Shown: piece after piece, positions 17,892 to 26,377 of the stretch
How positions within the stretch are numbered: the first letter of the stretch is position 1
Layout: every line of letters starts with the position of its first letter
Source of the DNA: Marinilabilia salmonicolor
GTDB taxonomy: Bacteria; Bacteroidota; Bacteroidia; Bacteroidales; Marinilabiliaceae
NCBI RefSeq assembly: GCF_003003035.1
Contig: NZ_PVTS01000019.1
Span: 28,983 to 92,982, forward strand
Direction: 5' to 3'
DNA: 64,000 nucleotides
Position numbers and translations under genes: made by a program
Notes under the pieces: model-generated
The model's input: only the letters and a program-made list of their open reading frames with translations
Databases searched by the model: none
Told to the model about the DNA's origin: nothing

Positions 17892-20678
17892 ATGCTAAGA
17901 AGTCTCTCTTTTTTATGGTTTTTGAGTTGCTTTCAAATGGTTTCGGCTCAGGTAATTTCAACTCAACCTGCAATCCCTGTCGAAGGAAGTGAGATTGTAG
18001 TAACATTTGATGCTACTCAGGGTACAGGCGGGCTGGAGGATTACACCGGGGATGTTTATGCCCATACCGGTGTTATTACCAGTGAAAGTACGGGTGATTC
18101 GGATTGGAAGTATGTGGTGGCCGACTGGGGCGTGAATGTTGAAAAAGCAAAGCTGACCAGGGTTGCCGACAATGCTTATGAGTTGACAATCACCCCTGAT
18201 ATCAGAACTTTTTATGAAGTGCCCGAAGGGGAAGAGATCCTGAAAATGGCTTTTGTATTCAGAAGTGAGGCTGAGGTTGGCGGTAGTTGGAAAGAAGGGA
18301 AGGATGAGGGCGGTAAAGATATTTTGGTTGATGTTTATTCCTCCGGATTGACCGCCTTATTGGCCGAACCTGCCGATGGTGCTCTTTTCAGTCCCGGCGC
18401 ATTGATTAATGTGACCGGACAGGGCCAGGATTCTGAGAATCTGGAACTTTTTTTCGACGATGCATCCGTAGAAAGCTCGACTACTGGTGAGTTGACTTAT
18501 TCTTTTAATGCTCCGAATGAGGGTAGTCATCAGCTGATACTGGTGGCTTCAGCAGGAACAGAAACCGATGCCGACACTGTGAATTTCTACATTCAGGAAC
18601 CTGTGGTTGCAGAACCACGGCCGGAAGGATTGAAAAACGGAGTCAATATCATCGACGAGAACACAGTAACCTTGCTTCTTCAGGCACCTGAAAAGGAGTT
18701 TGTGTATGTCTTGGGCGATTTCAATAGTTGGGAACCCCGTCCTGATGCACAGATGAAAAAAGATGGCGAATTTTTCTGGTTGACTATTACGGGACTTACA
18801 GCCGGAGAAGAATATGCCTATCAGTATTATATTGATGGAGAAGTGAAGATAGCTGATCCTTATACCAATAAGGTGCTGGATCCCTGGAATGACCGATATA
18901 TTTCTGAGGATATTTATCCCGGACTGAAACCTTATCCCACAGCTAAAGGGGCAGATGGTATTGTTTCTGTTTTTACGACTACTCCGGATGAGTATGTATG
19001 GAAAACAGCTGATTTTGTTGCCCCGGCCACTGAAGATTTGGTCATTTATGAGTTGCTGATTCGTGATTTTACTTCAGCACAGGACATTAAAACAGTGACC
19101 GACACCCTGGATTATCTGCAACGATTGGGCGTTAATGCAATTGAATTGATGCCATTCAATGAATTTGAAGGAAATGACAGCTGGGGATACAACCCTTCTT
19201 TCTATTTCGCCACCGATAAGGCTTACGGCACCGCAAATGATTATAAAGAATTTGTTGATGAATGTCACGCCAGAGGTATTGCAGTTATTATGGATATGGT
19301 TCTGAATCATAGTTTTGGCCAGTCTCCTCTTGCTCGAATGTACTGGGATGGAGGAAAGCCTGCAGCGAACAATCCATGGTACAATCGCGATCACAATATG
19401 GCTAACCCGGATGCTCAATGGGGGTATGATTTTGATCACGACAGTGAATATACCCGTGAATTGGTTGACAGCATCAACTCATACTGGATGTCTGAATTCA
19501 GAATTGACGGTTTTCGATTCGATTTCACCAAAGGATTTACCAACACTCCTTATGGCACCAGTTCATGGGCCAGTGATTATGATGCCAGTCGGATTGCTAT
19601 TTTAAAAAGGATGACCAATGAAATTTGGGCAAGAAATTCGGATGCCATAGTGATATTTGAACATCTTTCCGATAATTCCGAAGAGACTGAACTGGCCAAT
19701 CATGGTATTTTGCTGTGGGGAAATATGAATCATTCGTTTAGTGAAGGTGTGATGGGCTACAATGATGGTGGAGCATCAGATTTCTCATGGGCATCTTACC
19801 AGCGTCGCGGATGGGATTCTCCCAATGTGGTGGCTTATATGGAGAGTCATGACGAAGAGCGGGTAATGTACAGGGCTTTGAATTTTGGCGATTCATCCAA
19901 TGGTTATGATGTACGGGAACTGGAGACCGCTATTCTGCGTTCTGCCATGGCTTCTACCTTCCTGATGTCAATTCCGGGTCCTAAAATGATCTGGCAGTTT
20001 GGAGAACTGGGGTATGATGTGAGTATTGATGACGGAGGTCGTCTTGGACAAAAACCACCAAAATGGGATTACCAGGAGGATTATGCCCGGGAATCATTGT
20101 GGAACTTCTATGCGGAAATGATTCAACTTCGGAAGAACCATGAAGTGTTTGCAACTGCTGATTTTGAGATGGATGTCGCCGGATCTGTGAAACGAATTGC
20201 TTTGAACGGCGCAGAGGTTGATGTACGGCTGGTTGGAAATTTCGGGCTGGAAAAAGGAAGTAAAGAGGCCTTTTTCAGTCGCCCGGGATGGTGGTACAAC
20301 CATTTTCAGGGCGACAGCATCAATGTCACCAATGAAAATATGATGATCTCGCTTCGTCCCGGAGAATTTGTTCTTTACACGTCAGAGAAGTTGCCGGGTT
20401 TTAGAAATGTGACATCCACCGGGCCGGACGTTTTTGAGAATGCGAACGGTACAAGCGTTTTCCCAAATCCGGTTGAAAATAAAATCTATATTGAAACTCT
20501 GGGGAATCAACAAGTCTCAGGAGTTGTGGTATATGATTTCTCCGGCAGAGTTGTGTTTGAGGAGTCAGCAGAAGGAAAGAACTCTTATGATTTGTCATCG
20601 CTTGCCACCGGTTTATATCTTATGGAGATTTCAACCGGCAAGGACAGCTCTTCCTGGCATAAAATAATTAAAGAATAA
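17892..20678 (+). CDS. Multidomain GH13 alpha-amylase with T9SS sorting domain
   Basis: The start at ATG 17892 gives MLRSLSFLWF and a signal peptide ending VSAQ; a TTG at 17853 is an alternative. Domains in order: an N-terminal beta domain of the type found on Bacteroidota amylases (about 20-145), an Ig-like module (about 150-235), a CBM48-like module containing VYVLGDFNSWEPRPDAQ, the GH13 barrel, and a C-terminal type A T9SS sorting domain starting VFPNPVENKIYIE. In the barrel MDMVLNHSFG, FRIDGFRFDFTKGF (nucleophile Asp), IVIFEHLSDN (acid Glu) and ESHDEERV (third Asp) are intact. T9SS cargo is exported to the cell surface or medium, so this enzyme should make oligosaccharides for SusCDE. About 930 residues. 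A bidirectional hairpin terminator follows. Confidence 0.92.
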   Translation: MLRSLSFLWFLSCFQMVSAQVISTQPAIPVEGSEIVVTFDATQGTGGLEDYTGDVYAHTGVITSESTGDSDWKYVVADWGVNVEKAKLTRVADNAYELTITPDIRTFYEVPEGEEILKMAFVFRSEAEVGGSWKEGKDEGGKDILVDVYSSGLTALLAEPADGALFSPGALINVTGQGQDSENLELFFDDASVESSTTGELTYSFNAPNEGSHQLILVASAGTETDADTVNFYIQEPVVAEPRPEGLKNGVNIIDENTVTLLLQAPEKEFVYVLGDFNSWEPRPDAQMKKDGEFFWLTITGLTAGEEYAYQYYIDGEVKIADPYTNKVLDPWNDRYISEDIYPGLKPYPTAKGADGIVSVFTTTPDEYVWKTADFVAPATEDLVIYELLIRDFTSAQDIKTVTDTLDYLQRLGVNAIELMPFNEFEGNDSWGYNPSFYFATDKAYGTANDYKEFVDECHARGIAVIMDMVLNHSFGQSPLARMYWDGGKPAANNPWYNRDHNMANPDAQWGYDFDHDSEYTRELVDSINSYWMSEFRIDGFRFDFTKGFTNTPYGTSSWASDYDASRIAILKRMTNEIWARNSDAIVIFEHLSDNSEETELANHGILLWGNMNHSFSEGVMGYNDGGASDFSWASYQRRGWDSPNVVAYMESHDEERVMYRALNFGDSSNGYDVRELETAILRSAMASTFLMSIPGPKMIWQFGELGYDVSIDDGGRLGQKPPKWDYQEDYARESLWNFYAEMIQLRKNHEVFATADFEMDVAGSVKRIALNGAEVDVRLVGNFGLEKGSKEAFFSRPGWWYNHFQGDSINVTNENMMISLRPGEFVLYTSEKLPGFRNVTSTGPDVFENANGTSVFPNPVENKIYIETLGNQQVSGVVVYDFSGRVVFEESAEGKNSYDLSSLATGLYLMEISTGKDSSSWHKIIKE

Positions 20679-20781
20679 CACGCAGATTCAATTTTTCATA
20701 GTCAAACCGGCTAATTCATGGATTTTCTTAATAAAATGTTCAAATAACATTGCAAAAGATTATTTGTGAATTATCCAGGTA

Positions 20782-20811
20782 AAAAAAGGTCGGAGGTTTC
20801 CGGCCTTTTTT
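20782..20811. terminator. Bidirectional terminator between the amylase and the sugar transferase
   Basis: A 13-bp stem (one G-U) with a 4-base loop, A-run on one side and T-run on the other (20782-20794 with 20799-20811). It lies between convergent genes and can serve both. Confidence 0.75.
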
Positions 20812-20828
20812 GTTTGTATGTGGATGAC

Positions 20829-21929
20829 TTAGCCGTTTATTTTGTTTTTAAACGATACCCATCGTATAATTGGATCATGCGACGAAGTGAGCGTTTGCAG
20901 CTCATCCTGTCTTTTCTCCTTTCTCTTTTCTGATGGGCTGAAAAACATCTTAAGTGCCAGATAGCGGATGGTGTTCAGCAGTATTCTGGCATCCATGGCG
21001 AGAGATGGATTGTTAAGATAGACAATATCATAGTATAGACGATCTGTCATCTCTTCGGTATCACTTGCATAACCATATTTTATCATTCCCAGGGAGGTAA
21101 GTCCCGGTTTTTGCTGATAAATGACTTTGTAGTAAGGGATTTTCTGAGATAAAAAATGTGCGAAAAAAGGACGCTCCGGTCGGGGGCCTACCAATGCCAT
21201 GTCTCCCTTGAGAATGTTCCAGAATTGAGGCAATTCGTCAATGTGCCAGTATCTGAGAAATTTCCCGGCCCGGGTAATCCTGATGTCGTAGTCTCCTGAC
21301 AGTTGAGGGCCATTTTTTTCGGCATCGGCTTGCATGGTCCGAAATTTATAAAGGGTAAAAGGTCGGGCATTTTTACCCAGTCTTTTTTGTCTGTAAAGAA
21401 CAGGTCCCGGGGAGGTCGTTTTGATCAGCAGAGTTATCAAGGGCAACATAAGTCCGGTCAGGATAATTCCCGGAATGGAAATGAAAATGGACAAAAGCTT
21501 TTTCAGATATTTTTGAGTTGCACCGATTTTATCCGGAAAAAGTTTTATGTGCGGAATGTCGTGAATGTTGCTTATTTCCAGCAGTCCGGTTAGAAGATCT
21601 ATTTCTGCAGGGATAAGTTTTATGGTGGCTCCCGACAGTTTTAATGTGAGCAAAATTTCGTGCGAAATAAGCCCCCCGGGAGGTGTTCCCACGACCAATA
21701 ATTCCCGCGACGGGTTTTGCTGAAATGTCTGCTGAAAAACGGACAGATCTCCTGAGAATTTGAATGTCAGGGGCAGCATGTGTTCGCTGAAATACTGAAT
21801 TTGCATAAAATGATGCTCTTCAATGTATCCCTGAATTCGCTGCAAAACACTCTCTCCCGGTTCCTGAAAAAACAGGAGCGAAAGGGTTTTGCTTGAGCGC
21901 TTTGTAGTTTCTTTATTGGTAAACTTCAT
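20829..21929 (-). CDS. Bacterial sugar transferase (polyprenyl-phosphate hexose-1-P transferase type)
   Basis: 366 residues. The C-terminal part from about residue 145 is the WcaJ/ExoY sugar-transferase domain: a hydrophobic hairpin (IPGIILTGLMLPLITLLI), then SPGPVLYRQKRLGKN, FTLYKFRTM, YWHIDELPQFWNIL and MALVGPRPERPFF, carrying the catalytic Asp-Glu pair. Such enzymes transfer a sugar-1-phosphate to undecaprenyl phosphate to start exopolysaccharide or O-antigen units at the inner membrane. The first 140 residues form a soluble Rossmann-like region without the four membrane helices of full-length WbaP/WcaJ proteins. No other polysaccharide gene adjoins it, so it is an orphan here; the substrate cannot be told. 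Confidence 0.88.
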   Translation of the reverse strand: MKFTNKETTKRSSKTLSLLFFQEPGESVLQRIQGYIEEHHFMQIQYFSEHMLPLTFKFSGDLSVFQQTFQQNPSRELLVVGTPPGGLISHEILLTLKLSGATIKLIPAEIDLLTGLLEISNIHDIPHIKLFPDKIGATQKYLKKLLSIFISIPGIILTGLMLPLITLLIKTTSPGPVLYRQKRLGKNARPFTLYKFRTMQADAEKNGPQLSGDYDIRITRAGKFLRYWHIDELPQFWNILKGDMALVGPRPERPFFAHFLSQKIPYYKVIYQQKPGLTSLGMIKYGYASDTEEMTDRLYYDIVYLNNPSLAMDARILLNTIRYLALKMFFSPSEKRKEKRQDELQTLTSSHDPIIRWVSFKNKING

Positions 21930-22208
21930 TCATCGATAATGTTTGGCCGGATCTTTTTGTTCTGTTTGCTGAGGGATTATTTCTATAAAAACTGAGAGCA
22001 AAAATAATTCCGACCTAAATTTCATAAAATTTGAATATGCGGGATCGGTCTAAGGAGTCGGGTTTTCTCTTGAGGGACTAAGATAAATTACGAATTGTTT
22101 TTTCTTTTGGTATGTTTTATAACGGAAAATTGTTTTTTCTTTTGACTAACGGCATTAGAATGAAGATGTTTTTTTGTTTTCTTACGGTCATCAGGCTATT
22201 TTTGTTCC

Positions 22209-22862
22209 ATGTTAAATGCAAATGATTCATTTCGGCATATCGGGTTGCGAAACAGACTGGTAAAAGAGGTCGAAAAAAAGGGTATAACCAGTAAAAGCGT
22301 TCTTGAAGCCATTGGCCGGGTTCCCAGGCATCTTTTCATGGATCCCTCTTTTGTTCATCTTGCCTATCAGGATAAAGCGTTTCCGATAGGTCAGGGGCAA
22401 ACCATCTCCCAGCCCTATACTGTAGCCTTTCAGAGCAGTTTGCTTGAGGTTTTCCCCGGGTGTAAGGTGCTGGAAATAGGCACCGGGTCAGGCTATCAGG
22501 CAGCAGTGCTTGCCGAGATGGGAGTTGAGGTTTATTCGGTGGAGCGACAGAGAAAATTGTATGAGAAGACCCAAACGTTGCTTCGGAAAACAGGTTATAA
22601 GGAAATCAGACTTTTTCTGGGTGACGGGAATCTTGGGTTGCCCGATGAAGCACCTTTTGACCGGATTATTGTTACGGCCGGAGCGGAATCAGTCCCGGCC
22701 GGGCTGCTGGTTCAACTTGCAGTTGGAGGAATAATGGTGCTGCCTGTGGGGGTAAAGTCGCAAACAATGATAAGAATTAAACGTTTATCAGAAGATGACT
22801 TCGAACAGGAGAAGTTTGGTGATTTTGCTTTTGTGCCCCTTCTAAAAGGGATTGTGAAATAA
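22209..22862 (+). CDS. pcm: Protein-L-isoaspartate O-methyltransferase
   Basis: 217-residue class I methyltransferase that repairs isoaspartyl residues in aged proteins using S-adenosylmethionine. Visible motifs: the substrate-loop GQGQTISQPYTVAF, SAM-binding motif I VLEIGTGSGYQAAVLAEM, acidic end VYSVERQ, and motif II/III region FDRIIVTAGAESVP. Size and order match PCMT. It is followed after 35 bases by a metallo-beta-lactamase-fold hydrolase, an often-seen pair in which both are housekeeping genes. Start ATG at 22209 is the first in frame before the conserved region. Confidence 0.95.
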   Translation: MLNANDSFRHIGLRNRLVKEVEKKGITSKSVLEAIGRVPRHLFMDPSFVHLAYQDKAFPIGQGQTISQPYTVAFQSSLLEVFPGCKVLEIGTGSGYQAAVLAEMGVEVYSVERQRKLYEKTQTLLRKTGYKEIRLFLGDGNLGLPDEAPFDRIIVTAGAESVPAGLLVQLAVGGIMVLPVGVKSQTMIRIKRLSEDDFEQEKFGDFAFVPLLKGIVK

Positions 22863-22897
22863 TAAGAAGAATCAGGAATCAGAAAGCGTAAAATGTT

Positions 22898-23539
22898 ATG
22901 ATACATATTGAGAGTTTAGTATTCAATCCATTTCAGGAAAATACTTATTTGGTTTATACCGATAATGGGGAGTGTGCAATTGTGGATCCCGGAATGCTTT
23001 TTCCGCATGAAGAAGAGCGTTTGGTAGAGAAAGTGGAGGGTTTAAATCTCCGACCTAAGTTGTTGCTTCAAACACATCTGCATGTTGATCATGTGCTGGG
23101 TACCGGATTTGTTTCAAAAAAATGGGGGCTGGAGCCCATTGGCCATGAAGGAGATGCTTTTTTGGTGGAGCGAACAAAAGAAATGGCTGCAGGCTTCGGA
23201 ATGGATATGAATGAGAACCCTCCTTATCCGGCCAGATATCTGAATCATGGCGACCAAATCGAGCTGGGTGATGTCTCTTTTGACGTCATTCATATTCCCG
23301 GACATTCACCCGGTGGCATTGCCTTTTATTGTGCAGAAGAAAAAGTTCTTCTTGCCGGAGATGTTTTGTTTAAGGGAAGCATCGGTCGCTCAGACCTTCC
23401 GGGAGGGAACCAGCATGAGTTGATTGATGGTATTCGGGAGAAATTATTGATTTTGCCTGATGATGTTACTGTTTATTCCGGGCATGGGCCTAAAACCACC
23501 ATTGGAGAGGAGAAAAGAACAAACCCGTTTTTGCAGTAG
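22898..23539 (+). CDS. Metallo-beta-lactamase-fold hydrolase (glyoxalase II-like)
   Basis: 213-residue cytoplasmic protein with the binuclear metal-binding set THLHVDH (about residue 61), the later His in HIPGHSPGGIAF, the bridging Asp in LAGDVLF and the last His in YSGHGPKTTIGEEK. This is the short glyoxalase II-like / YcbL-type group lacking the C-terminal glutathione-binding helices of full glyoxalase II. Likely a thioesterase of small metabolites; the physiological substrate is unknown. Starts 35 bases after pcm and is probably cotranscribed. Confidence 0.9.
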   Translation: MIHIESLVFNPFQENTYLVYTDNGECAIVDPGMLFPHEEERLVEKVEGLNLRPKLLLQTHLHVDHVLGTGFVSKKWGLEPIGHEGDAFLVERTKEMAAGFGMDMNENPPYPARYLNHGDQIELGDVSFDVIHIPGHSPGGIAFYCAEEKVLLAGDVLFKGSIGRSDLPGGNQHELIDGIREKLLILPDDVTVYSGHGPKTTIGEEKRTNPFLQ

Positions 23540-23657
23540 CGATGGATTATCCGGTTGGTGAGTTTTTTCTTTCCATAATTGAGTAATACAAACTGAACCT
23601 CTACCGTGAGCTCAAATTAATATTGGCTTAAATTTATAGTTGTGTATCGGTGTTTAA

Positions 23658-23798
23658 AGGTTGCTTTGGGCTGAGCCCTCGCAATGACAACGCCACACTG
23701 AAGGAGGGAGGAAAAAAGGGTGCGGCGCTGCCGCACCCTTTTTTCCTATCTTTCATCCAGTACACTATCATTGCGAGGGCAATGCCAGAAGCAATCTC
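23658..23798. repeat. Palindromic repeat element with terminal inverted arms and central hairpin
   Basis: Left arm (about 23658-23689, ending GAGCCCTCGCAATGACA) and right arm (about 23766-23798, TCATTGCGAGGGCAATGCC, then AGAAGCAATCT) are inverted copies with few mismatches. Between them a perfect 17-bp stem (23710-23726 with 23730-23746, core AAAAAAGGGTGCGGC) with loop GCT. The arm resembles the widespread 'CATTGCGAGG...GAAGCAATC' bacterial palindromic repeats. It lies between convergent genes, where the hairpin's A and T runs could also terminate transcription in both directions. Confidence 0.75.
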
Positions 23799-23846
23799 TA
23801 ATTGCAAAAACGTTATTTTAAACCATAGCCTAAATGTTTTTTTGAA

Positions 23847-26180
23847 TTATTGTACAGAAATAAACCGACTTTCCGATTTTTCTGAATCCTTTACGCTGAG
23901 GATGTAATCGCCCCGGTTTATTCCGGGGCAGGTAATGCAAAGATCATTTCCGGCAGGCTGAACCTCCTTTTGATTAAAAACCATCCGGCCGTGTTTGTCG
24001 AAAAGCTGAATCTGAACTGCCCCCTCAAAGGTACCTGTCACCTGAATCGACTGACCTGCTTTTACAGGGTTTGGGAAAACACTCAGTTCGCTTTTATTGT
24101 CAGAATCTGAGGTCTGATTTATAAGACTATTGTCTGATGTTATGGTTTTTAAATCATTGTAATTTTCATAATCCTCCTGAAGCACATAGATCGCGTAACC
24201 ACGTGCCGGGGCTTCCACCCAAACTCTTCCGTCTCCAAAAACCTCCGTCGTTTGTTCTTCATTAAAAGCGTTAACAAGCGTCTTATTGGTCCATGAACTC
24301 CAATCCTGAGGGGTTGCATCCACCCAAAGACCTTTGTCAGAGTGGCTGTTGTTGAGAACGACAATGGCGCCACCTTTGCTGTTGTTCCCCTCTCTTCTGG
24401 CAACATATACATCATGGGTGTCGGAAGAAGGATATGGATTTCCTGATTCACTCAGGACAGAGAGGCTGCCATTGAGGTAGGTTTTGCGAATAAAAATAAG
24501 TTTTTTAAGATCCTCTTTCAAAGAAGCAGGAACCTCGATCTGTACAGAGGCATCGTGATTGTCCACAAGGGTTACTCCGTAGAGATGGGGGTAAAAGATG
24601 CAGGGTTTTCCTTCGTGAGTAAGCATGTAGGCATATCCCAGATGCCAGTCTTTGGTAACCCATTTGTCATGTTCTTTGCCGGTGTCATGATTTTCAAGAA
24701 AAGTAACTACCGATGTTCCCGGAAGACTGTTACCATCCCCGTTACGTATCATGCCTGCGTGGTTGAGCCAGTTCATATCGAAACCCGCATCTCCGTTACA
24801 CATTCCTGTCAATGTTGATTTTAAGGGGAAGTCAAAAGCATCGGCATCTGCGCCGTTGGTCGCCACATTGTTTACCCAGCTTTGAATACTTGAAGCAGAA
24901 CCCCAGTATTCTCCCACAATAAATCTTTGCTGATTATTGATGGGCGGCAGGTTTGCAATCCAGTTGGCCACATATTCCTCTTGAAATCCGCGGACAAAAT
25001 CGAGTCGGTAACCGTCAAAATTGATTTCATCACTGAGCCATTCACCCCAATTATTCATGCGTGTCTGGACTCTTGGGTCGAAAGTATTGAGATCATTTCC
25101 AAACCCTTTGGTGTTGGTAATGATTTCGTCTCCCGAGCCCCAGTTGCCAAGCCAGTCATTCTCATCAACCGGGTGAAAATAGGAGTAATCCCAGGTAAGG
25201 TTGGCTTCCCCGGTTCCGGTATGATTGATGTATGATATTCCCGTGTTGGTGATGGCTTTCAGTTCGTTGACAGCAAGGTTTTGCCCGTTGTGCCATATCT
25301 CAGAAGGATAGAATCCGTGAGTCTGATCCGCCCATTGCCATTCATCGCCGGACTGCCTGCGTGCGGTTAACTGAATGATGATATCTTTCCCGCCGGGAGC
25401 AGTCACTTTAAATTCATCAATGTCACCTTCCGAATTGATGAATGCTCTGACCGTTTCTCCGGATGCCGGGAAGGTGTTTGTTTCTCCGTTTCCGTTGTTG
25501 GGTTCACTTTCCCAGCTGTAGGAACTTCCAAAACCGCTGTTGTTGTAGTCAATCTGGATGTCGTAGGCACGTTCCTGATACGAAACCGAGTAATCGAGAT
25601 AGAATCCTTTGAATTTGATGTAATAGTCACCAGCGGCAGCATCTTCTATTACCCACTTTATTTCGTTGGTGGGATAGGGAACATATTGCTGACCGTTCCT
25701 GAAGGCTTCATCGAAGACGTATTCTTTTACTGCCGGATTTGCCTCTGCATCTTCTTCCGATGAATACATGTGATTCAGGATGATGTCTGCATACACCTCC
25801 ACTTTTGGTTGTCCGTTGTTGGTGTCATGCATGGCAGCAATCATACTCTCCAGTTCCTGGCGGCTTCCAAACCTTGTCTCGACGGTTCCTTTTTGGTTGT
25901 AATTACCAAGATCATAGTGGTCGAAGATGCCGTAGCCCATATCATAGATTCCCCAGTTTCCTTTAGCCGGCGAGGGAATCCAAATGCCTGTGATACCGAT
26001 TTCCTTGAACTCGGATGCTTTGTTGTACAGATTGTCCCACCAGAAACCGTTGTTGGTTTCCGCATCTACTGGTACATCCCAGTAAAAAGCCTGGAGCATA
26101 ACATCGTTTTGGGCCTGCATTGTCAGATTTCCTGACAGCATAAGCATGGCCATGCTTAGCATTGTAAAGATTTTTTTCAT
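23847..26180 (-). CDS. Secreted GH13 alpha-amylase with domain insertion and T9SS sorting domain
   Basis: 777 residues beginning with a signal peptide (cut near MQAQ) and a GH13 barrel that opens VMLQAFYWDVP. Region 1 is VYADIILNHMY, the nucleophile Asp394 is in FDGYRLDFVRGF, the acid Glu424 in FIVGEYWG and the third Asp in FLENHDTG, so it should be active. Between residues about 165 and 300, inside domain B, lies an extra beta-rich stretch unrelated to the barrel and with aromatic residues. The last 75 residues (LSVFPNPVKAGQSIQVTGTF onward) are a T9SS type A sorting domain, so the enzyme goes to the surface or medium. Immediately upstream on the same strand is the membrane AraC-type regulator, its likely controller. 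Confidence 0.92.
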   Translation of the reverse strand: MKKIFTMLSMAMLMLSGNLTMQAQNDVMLQAFYWDVPVDAETNNGFWWDNLYNKASEFKEIGITGIWIPSPAKGNWGIYDMGYGIFDHYDLGNYNQKGTVETRFGSRQELESMIAAMHDTNNGQPKVEVYADIILNHMYSSEEDAEANPAVKEYVFDEAFRNGQQYVPYPTNEIKWVIEDAAAGDYYIKFKGFYLDYSVSYQERAYDIQIDYNNSGFGSSYSWESEPNNGNGETNTFPASGETVRAFINSEGDIDEFKVTAPGGKDIIIQLTARRQSGDEWQWADQTHGFYPSEIWHNGQNLAVNELKAITNTGISYINHTGTGEANLTWDYSYFHPVDENDWLGNWGSGDEIITNTKGFGNDLNTFDPRVQTRMNNWGEWLSDEINFDGYRLDFVRGFQEEYVANWIANLPPINNQQRFIVGEYWGSASSIQSWVNNVATNGADADAFDFPLKSTLTGMCNGDAGFDMNWLNHAGMIRNGDGNSLPGTSVVTFLENHDTGKEHDKWVTKDWHLGYAYMLTHEGKPCIFYPHLYGVTLVDNHDASVQIEVPASLKEDLKKLIFIRKTYLNGSLSVLSESGNPYPSSDTHDVYVARREGNNSKGGAIVVLNNSHSDKGLWVDATPQDWSSWTNKTLVNAFNEEQTTEVFGDGRVWVEAPARGYAIYVLQEDYENYNDLKTITSDNSLINQTSDSDNKSELSVFPNPVKAGQSIQVTGTFEGAVQIQLFDKHGRMVFNQKEVQPAGNDLCITCPGINRGDYILSVKDSEKSESRFISVQ

Positions 26181-26377
26181 TTTACCTGGATTTTGTAGTG
26201 AATTATGTGGTCTGGTGTGATGTAAAGGGATTTTAATATTGGTAAATCCAGACCTTTTTTTGCATTGGCAAGTTGGTAAAACGGAAAGATAAAATCGACT
26301 TATTTTGGGTTTTAGGACTTTGGTTGTGGTACGGTTTTGTAAAATAGGACGTTTAAGTGATTGTCTTATATAGGGTT

